This document shows, one piece after another, positions 57,395-64,000 of a stretch of 64,000 nt of DNA. Numbering within the stretch: the stretch's first letter is position 1; each line of letters begins with the position of its first letter. This DNA comes from Hexactinellida sp. DTS-2022. Its lineage: Eukaryota > Porifera > Hexactinellida. Both the position numbers and the translations under genes were made by a program. Where the stretch lies: the NCBI GenBank assembly GCA_028753945.1, contig JAPNXP010000003.1:5208001-5272000 (forward strand), read 5' to 3'. The notes under the pieces were generated by a model. It worked only from the letters and a program-made list of their open reading frames with translations, did no database searches and had not been told where the DNA came from.

Positions 57395-58586
57395 GCATGG
57401 GTTCCGAAACTCTCCTACGCCAGGGCGGGTGTAACTTTTATATTCAAATGTGAATGGGTAAAAAATGAGTATGGAGCTAAAAATGAATTATGTTGGACGG
57501 TATAACGGTATGTGTCACGTCAAAATTGGTCCTACGGGACCAGTTTTGGTCGCCATAGTTGATCCGCCAAAGTTGGACATAGCTATTAATTTATACAAAA
57601 AATTGAAATGCTCAGGTCCCCAAAGCATTTGATTGGTTCAAGAAAATATCACCATAACCTTTCACAAGTCTTGAATTTTTTAGATCTGATAATTATTCGT
57701 CCAGGTTCTCGTAAATTGCGCGTCGTTTGGAACTGGTTTAAACTATTAACGACCACTGGTTCATATCGACGTGCTGTGCTACAGACAACAGTCCTTAATA
57801 GTATTCGTATATATATATATATATAATTGTCCTAAACAAGTTCGCACTAGTGGGAAGTCTGTTTTAGCAACTATAGTGCGATGCAACAGTAATAGTAATT
57901 ATTAAGTACAAAGATCTGGGCCGGACCAATTATTGGACAGCCAAAATTGGTCCAGACTCCAAAACCAAATCTTTCGTGACATATGCATATATAAATAACC
58001 CACTATTATTTATAACAAGTTTTGTGAATCTAAATTGCGAGTTAGTAAAAAATAGAAATTAAGTGGCAACCAATTAAATAATAAATGCAGTAATTCGCTA
58101 GAAAAAAAAAGATAGATAGAATAACCCGGTGCTAGAAAAACCCGGTTTCAACTGTATATAAATATTTGTTACAATATTATAGATGCATTCGTGAGGGAAT
58201 TTTTTTAAGAGAACAAGGTCGCGTGACGGTTGTTAATTCCGAAACTTAAAATCCAAAAACAACAAACGAAGGAAAGTAGTCGGCCTTAGCGAAAGAGATC
58301 CGTTTTGAAGAGACCAAAAGACAAAGGATCGGTGAATATCAAATTTATATTCTAAAGATAGGAATTACAAAATCTACAATCTTCGTTCTAAATAATGGTG
58401 GATAATTAAAGTAAATCATTCAAACTTCATCACTTTGTTAAAATAAATCTCGAAATAGGAGATGGAAAGACACAGAAAATGCAAGCTAGGATTCTAAGGT
58501 CAAATGACATTATTCGAAAATAGTAGGTAATCACACAAATTTCCAAAACGTACAAGTTAATATTATTAAAAAATTGCATCACTTAC
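57395..58586. other. ZFG6 intron 1, A-proximal repeats
   Basis: Positions 57395-57640 match 2750-2880. Positions 57830-58586 match 44450-45235 downstream of the ZFG4 A exon. There is a TA microsatellite at 57805-57825. No ORF. Confidence 0.45.
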
Positions 58587-59372
58587 CTGTTTGGATTAGG
58601 TGTTCTACATCGTTGATAGACATCTGCCTGGTTTTACAGGTATCACCAAACTCTGTGTTATGTCTCTTGAGAGATCGGAGACTAAGATAATCAATTTGAC
58701 AATAAGGACAGGTATAGAATGTTCTCCAGAATTATGTCGTTTACAAAGACCTTTACTCTTGCCAATATGAAGCCGTAAAGTGTTTAATGAATATCCTTTT
58801 CCTTGACCACAATCTGGGCAATAAAAAGGACCACTGTCTTCTTTCCTAATTAATTCTTCCTGTGACGATAATGTTTTACTATTTATTGGTAATTCTTCTC
58901 CAGAGTCAATGCCTATCATATCCATGGACTCTCTAGGTTCTGTTATGTGGGTCAGTAAACAATTGGAGGAACTGGTGGCATCATCTGCAGGAGGAAACTC
59001 CTTCATTGTATCATCAGATCCTCCTTCCTCTATTGTAAAACTAGAAACTTCTGTAATAAATGGATATCGTTCTTTAATCAGGTCTAAAGTCATAACCTGT
59101 GATACATCTGGTACGTTTACTACATCGGCTGAATTGCACTCCACACTGATATTCGATCCTACATCTAACTCATCTACGTATTCTGTATCAAGAATATCAT
59201 CCTCAGTCAAATGACTATTTCCAGCCTGCTTCTGTAGATCACTTTCTTGTACGGATTCAAAGTAACTACCAGAAATCTTTTTATTACTAACAGAAAGTTG
59301 TTCTGCATTGATATTGTGTTTCTCTGTGAATTCCATCAGTTGAGTTGTCTTGAAATATTTCTCACACTCCAT
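58587..59372 (-). pseudogene. ZFG6 exon A, 1-nt deletion between its fingers
   Basis: ATG at 59372, donor CAAACAG|GTAAGT at 58587, the best consensus donor in the family. The exon is 786 nt where the paralogues have 787: one C is missing from a CCC run at about 58723, breaking the frame just before the second finger. Everything else is intact and the downstream C and B exons are open. An assembly homopolymer error is as likely as real inactivation. Confidence 0.72.
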
Positions 59373-59654
59373 TGAGACACTAGCTACTCAATCAGTGACA
59401 TTTGAATATATTGAAAGTAATTACGCCAAGAATGCTGCTAATGAATGCGTCAATCCTTAATATATTGACGCATTCATTAGAAGCAGGGGGGGGCAAACAA
59501 ACTCCGCTGAATATACATATGGTAATATGTTAAAAACTTGCTCGTGGTTGTAATCTTCAGAAGAGGATCCAGAAAAATTTCCTTTGACACAGCAGCGTAA
59601 TTTCTCCAGAAGGGAGATAACCCGAGAGTTCGAAAGCTTTGGAATTTTATTATC
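59373..59654. promoter_or_regulatory. ZFG6 upstream region with hairpin
   Basis: It contains the inverted pair CTAATGAATGCGTCAAT / ATTGACGCATTCATTAG (59438-59480) about 70 bp upstream of the ATG, matching the hairpin upstream of ZFG3. A G run follows. No core promoter motif is assignable. Confidence 0.4.
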
Positions 59655-60332
59655 ACAAGCTGCGCTTCCGCGCTACGCGCGTTCTTAGGACTTGCACTCG
59701 GGCTTGCGGGCCTCGCTTGTATTCAATACACATGCCTTTTCAAATTAAATGTTGGTTTTATCTAATTATATACTCCAATATGCTTAAACTGAATCTAGGC
59801 TCCTATTTAAAACTTTCGATTATGGAACGAAAAATTGACGAAAAAATTATATACCCCCTCTCTACATCACACTTTTTGTCATTTTTGCAATAAAAGAGAG
59901 TGGAGAAGTTGTTGCATTGATTGGTAATTATTGGATAACAAATAGACACAATGGAATGTTAGAAATGTATGGGTAGACAGACTGACACAAATAACTGATT
60001 GGATGAATGAACTTCCTCTCGACCAATTAAATTAGTCTCAGATAGGCATTCTATAACGCACACTTGACAATTGATAGAGACACTAAAATCCTTTTATACT
60101 AATAGAATGCTAGCTGCTAATCCATACTGGAAAACACTCGAATTTAATAGGCTAAAGGTTTTGTCACTTTTGGGAGAGGAAGATGTTAATATTTTTCTAA
60201 TATATTAGAACTTTTTTCTAGATACAGTATTCCCTACCCCCTGCCAAATTTAAAGTCTGTATATCCTACCAGTTCCTAATCAATTCTGAACAAAGAAAAA
60301 AAGAAAAAATCATTGTGATTTAATATATAAGA
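59655..60332 (-). mobile_element. Helitron-like repeat R2, second copy
   Basis: An inverse copy of 7282-8040: a GC-rich end (GCGCTTCCGCGCTACGCGCG) at the left and GATTTAATATATAAGA at the right. Unlike the first copy it is not enclosed in the TIR element, which shows that R2 moves independently. Confidence 0.55.
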
Positions 60333-61033
60333 TAAACATCGAGCGAGCGAGCGAATTCCCTCCAGAAAAGTTGTATATTCGAAATTAGATTAACCGAACA
60401 TGCCCAGTGGTTCCCGTTCCTAACCAATTACATAGTGATCTATGTATCGCAAGACCTAGAGATAAAATACACAATTTGTATTACGTCTATGGGAGCATTT
60501 CGTCACATACGCATGAAAAAATACTTGTTATCTGAACCTTTTGGACTTGTCCTAAGGGGTCAGGTTAATTGAGTTTGCAATTAAATGAAACGAAGAAAAT
60601 TCGAGGAAATATGAGAGTACAGTGTTGACATTTTTCTGGAGTCACACTTGCAGCAGGTACTAACTATTTAGGCGCGGCCCGCAAGGCTGAAATACCCACT
60701 CTATGTGCGGGAATCGGGCCTAGCCCCGACTTCCCCAACTGGTTTGGCCACTGCCTACTCCACCGTAATTAGCCTTTGCTTGTTTTTCTACGAAATGTTA
60801 TTTTATCAAATCGCCTGTTGGGAAATATTCCCTACACACCTCAACATTCATACTTAGCATGCTGCATTTAGAAACGTGCAGGGAACCAACTACGGCGGCT
60901 TAATTTCATAAAACACAGGTGATTTCAGAGAAAACAAAGTGAAGAACAAATAAGAAATTTTTCATTTCATTTGGGTGAGGAATAAATTTTCATTAACTAA
61001 ATGGAATGTTAATAATTTAGATAGCTAATTGCA
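60333..61033. other. Intergenic ZFG6/ZFG7
   Basis: Unassigned DNA at 60333-60640, then a copy of 39890-39970 (GCGGCCCGCAAGGCTGAAAT) and the common B-exon 3' flank. No ORF. Confidence 0.4.
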
Positions 61034-61359
61034 CTAAAGCGAAAACACTCCGTGCAACTCATTAAGGGAGATCTGTTCGGCCTTACAAGTGTATCCGAAA
61101 AGTTTGTTGTGGCTTTTGAGTAACGAAAGTTGAATAAATTCTTTCGTACAGTACTTACAAGTATAGAACCTTCTTCCAACAAACTTCTCCTTGCAACTCC
61201 CTTTAAACGTCCCAGTGTGATGCTGGAAAGCGTAATAGGAATACCCTAATCCTCTCTTGCAATAAGGACAATAGTAAGGAGTACTGTCCTGTTCGGTATT
61301 TCTCGTAGACACAGGAATTGTATCATTAATGCTTTGGACTCGCTGTGGTGTGTGTGCAC
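61034..61359 (-). CDS. ZFG7 exon B: two C2HC fingers and stop
   Basis: 326 nt, phase-1 acceptor TTTTCAG|GT, stop TAG at 61034-61036. Helix residues YAFQHHTGTF and QLSLLKSHNK; the spacer has GYTCKAEQ where others have GDTCKAEQ. It is open throughout. Confidence 0.77.
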
Positions 61360-61867
61360 CTGAAAATATATTAGGTTATTTCTGAAATTATAATCCATTT
61401 AATTGATGTCAGTGTATATCTACAGTACAGTGTTTTGTCATTCTACAAGGATTATTAACTGTATTCATTATCGAGTGTTGATTAAACTTTCTACTCGACT
61501 CTTGTTGAGAAGATTTCAGAAATGTACATTACATTTATGGCACCTCTGAAAGTTTAACTTGTCTAAGGGTTTTCCTCTCAAATAAATGACAAAAATGAAG
61601 TAAATAAAATACAATTGCAAACTAATGAATAGCAATTTTTATATGAGCCCTTCTTTAATACTATCCGGACAAACAAACACAAAATATAGATATATGCCAA
61701 CAAATTTGAAATTTAAAACCTGGCTTCACAAAGGTGAATCTTTGATGTTTAAATGATTCAAAATATTTTCAGTGTTTGAAAATACATTAAATCAGGTGTT
61801 GGCCCATATATAAGTACTCCATAAAGGACATAATTCAAACAAACACAACTATAATGTATTAACTTAC

Positions 61868-62209
61868 TGAAGATAAATTTCTCTCTATCTATTGAGATTT
61901 GCTTTGCCTTACAAGAATTGCCAAAGTCTTTGCAGTGTTTTTCAAGACGATAGATTTGAAGAAATTCTTGTTTACAAATCTGACAGCAGTACAAAGGTCT
62001 GCCAGCATCATTCCTGCAATTTCCCTTAAATCTCCCAATATGACGATTGAGATTCTTAATAGAGTAGCCTAATCCTCTGCCGCAGTCAGGACAATAGTAT
62101 GGATCTTTTTCTCTCAATAAACTATATTGTGGGACCAGGGAAACCATTGACTGATTATTTGTCGGTGAGTCGTTAGTCGAGTTTATTAAAGATTCTGATA
62201 TATTTCCAT
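61868..62209 (-). CDS. ZFG7 exon C: two C2HC fingers; exon A beyond window
   Basis: 342 nt, phase 1 to 1. The second finger begins YCCQICKQEF where others have YGCKICKQEF, adding an extra cysteine, and its helix reads EKHCKDF, adding another. It is very close to ZFG5 exon C otherwise. The A exon expected upstream on the minus strand would lie past 64000. Confidence 0.76.
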
Positions 62210-62483
62210 CTAAGATGTAAATAAAAATCTAATTACAGCTGTGCAGACAGCATGTTCCTTGGAGGCACTATCTTGGGTGGTTATTTGTTTGATAGTGCCT
62301 CCAAAAGAAAATGCGGTAATAAATGCCTTAATCAAGGTGTTAAACCACATCGGAAGGTAACGACCCTAATTGCGTTGGAGTTTAATTCTAGCTAAGCACG
62401 CTTCGCTTGCTAATTAGCTTCGCGGCAGAACACAACAATACACACCTACCTCGCCGGTGGTGAGGGTTTATATACTTGTAACA

Positions 62484-63200
62484 TCTATATATATAAAGTA
62501 GTAGGTTTGTGTGTGTCTGTCATCACATCTCCTCCGAGAGTTCTCAACAGATCTGAACCAAAATTTGTATGTCACTTAGAAGTTACCCCACCACCCTGAA
62601 TAAGGAGTTTTTAAGAGATATTTACATTCCTCGCGAAGTTAACTCAAAATATGTGATTTTTTTGGCACCTTCCCATACATTTCAATGGGAATTATCAAAA
62701 GTTCACAGTGCTGCTAGAAAAACATTTCAAACGTGCAATCTAGGTTTTAGTGTATGAGGAATCCAAATATGATATTTTAAAGTAAATATAATGCATAATT
62801 TGCAATTTACAACATGCATATTTTCACACTTTGCGATTGTACCGACCTTGACCTATCAGATTGCAGAGTTTTCACATTATTCTGACTCGAGTTTTATTGG
62901 TCTATAATTCAATGGGTCAATTGTGTATGAAAGAAAACAACAATTGAATGTCCCTTACTATAGCTGACATAATTTAACCAATAAAATTTCAGCTTGCATT
63001 GAGTTGTCAATAGTCTCATTCCTATGGTCCCCGTTATATTAATACAATTGTTTACAATATTTTTAACTTCTGTCATATCCGTCATATTTCACATTTCATA
63101 TCCATCATATTACACATCCGTCATATTAATATTACATATCGGTCATATTTCTAATCATAAACTCAATGAATACCGCGGCGGAGCGCGGGCACCCGGCAAG
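62484..63200 (+). mobile_element. Non-autonomous Helitron, 717 bp, empty site known
   Basis: It starts TCTATATATATAAAGTAG and ends with hairpin CCGCG-GCGGAG-CGCGG, 12 nt, then CAAG. It lies exactly between A (62483) and T (63201) of CTAACA|TTGATTATAAAGCG. That sequence is uninterrupted at about 6465, 24052, 41465 and 49497. All the marks of a Helitron are present except that the end is CAAG rather than CTRR. A short ORF inside (62569-62757) has no recognised homology. Confidence 0.85.
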
Positions 63201-63557
63201 TTGATTATAAAGCGTTAATAGGCCTATTGGGATCAATTATAACAATATGAAATTTTAATCTGGTGTGACCAAAGTGTCAGCGTCATTAATGCACATGTTT
63301 CACCAAATTTTCAGATTTCTATCTCTTAGAGGGAGCGAATTATGTGCAATTAAGTGAATTTTCATGCTTCTCAAAATATGACAATGACGTCATAACTTGG
63401 CGAGGTGTGAGAAATTTAAGTGGAACCCACCAAAATTTGCCACTATATGTCAAAAATCAGAGGACCAATTATGCGCGAGATCGGGATTTTGTCAGACTTT
63501 TTTCGACAATTTTTGGCCGCCATCTTAAAATAATATATTTTCGTGATGCCTCCAAAT
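63201..63557. other. ZFG7 intron repeat
   Basis: The common intron repeat (GTGTCAGCGTCATTAATGC, GCAATTAAGTGAATTTTC, TGACGTCATAACTTGGCG) as found near 41510 and 37480. No gene. Confidence 0.5.
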
Positions 63558-64000
63558 CAGTGATGTGCTCCGTTACTAGTAACGGAGTCACGGTAACGGT
63601 AACGGTAACGGAAAAAGTAACGGTAACGGGTGTCGACAAGTAACGGTAACGGAAAAAAGTAACGGTAACGGGTGTCGACAAGTAACGGTAAAGGAAAAAA
63701 GTAACGGTAACGGGTGTCGACAAGTAACGGTAACGGAAAAAAGTAACGGTAATTGGCATCCGTTAATTTTAACTAGTTACCGTTATCTTTAATCAGTCAC
63801 TCTTACCATTACATTACCGTAACACAGTAACCGTTACTACGTTAAACTTATTCCATTGCCATCACATTTACATTAAAGTAAACTGTACTGAATAAAGGTA
63901 AACGGATAAAATTAACAAAAGTAACGGTAACGGAAGAAATAAAGTAACGATAACGGAATAAAAGTAACGGGAGAAAAAATTAACGGTAACGGAGTAACGG
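63558..64000. repeat. TAACGG-rich repeat, hAT-like left end, cut by window
   Basis: It begins CAGTGATGTGCTCCGTTACT, like the terminus of hAT MITEs built from GTAACG motifs. It is followed by four units of about 40 bp (GTGTCGACAAGTAACGG and GGAAAAAAGTAACGG) and further scattered TAACGG hexamers to the window end. The other terminus is outside. This is not a recognised telomere repeat. Confidence 0.6.

Noticed and set aside
62569-62757. A 62-codon ORF inside the 717-bp Helitron
   Set aside because: No recognisable domain, and it lies wholly within a non-autonomous element; no evidence of selection can be seen.
63558-64000. Telomeric repeat at the window end
   Set aside because: TAACGG is not a known animal telomere repeat, the units are irregular, and the start looks like a hAT terminus.

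Overview
This is AT-rich eukaryotic, almost certainly metazoan, DNA. It contains spliced genes with phase-matched exons, a full-length homologue of the ciliary leucine-rich-repeat gene LRRC9, and dense nested transposons (Helitron-like, hAT, pogo-like, PIF/Harbinger, P-element-like, and a TIR element with a retroviral-type integrase). I see nothing prokaryotic. The species cannot be fixed from sequence alone. A sponge or another early-branching marine invertebrate is my guess, based only on a coiled-coil N-terminus that reminds me of sponge proteins.

The backbone is a head-to-tail array of paralogous zinc-finger genes, all on the minus strand and here called ZFG1 to ZFG7. Each complete gene has three coding exons. 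Exon A encodes an acidic N-terminal region and two fingers, exon C two fingers, and exon B two fingers plus the stop. Each finger is C-x2-C-x12/13-H-x7-C, so a complete protein has six. All exon junctions are phase 1. Exon sums are divisible by three in ZFG2 (513 aa), ZFG3 (490 aa) and ZFG5 (475 aa). ZFG1 and ZFG4 lack exon C, ZFG4 and ZFG6 each carry a 1-nt deletion in exon A, and ZFG1 and ZFG7 run off the window. Differences between paralogues cluster just before and after the zinc-binding histidines, as expected for fingers whose target specificity is diverging.

Layout: 1-10.4 kb holds ZFG1 and ZFG2, with a TIR element carrying a 10-bp target duplication inside ZFG2 intron 1. 11.1-15.0 kb is an apparently intronless LRRC9 interrupted by exactly three 1-nt indels. 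17.5-39.5 kb is ZFG3, whose roughly 20-kb first intron holds a dead P-element-like transposase split by a Harbinger element. The same intron holds a 13.3-kb TIR-bounded composite (24082-37413) made of head-to-tail non-autonomous elements ('family X') and a 5.65-kb integrase transposon (26432-32083). 40.3-46.0 kb is ZFG4 with Helitron helicase relics. 46.6-52.0 kb is ZFG5, a recent duplicate of the ZFG1/ZFG2 region. 52.9-59.4 kb is ZFG6, and 61.0-62.2 kb the start of ZFG7. The window ends in a Helitron with an empty-site paralogue and a TAACGG-rich hAT-like repeat.

Because the array is built of duplicates, several insertions can be dated and delimited by an uninserted paralogue within this same window. 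The best candidates for an undescribed system are the expanding C2HC finger cluster in its transposon-rich setting, and the pair of TIR elements that share a 6-bp TSD, a GTTGT terminus and repeated motifs within the TIR.
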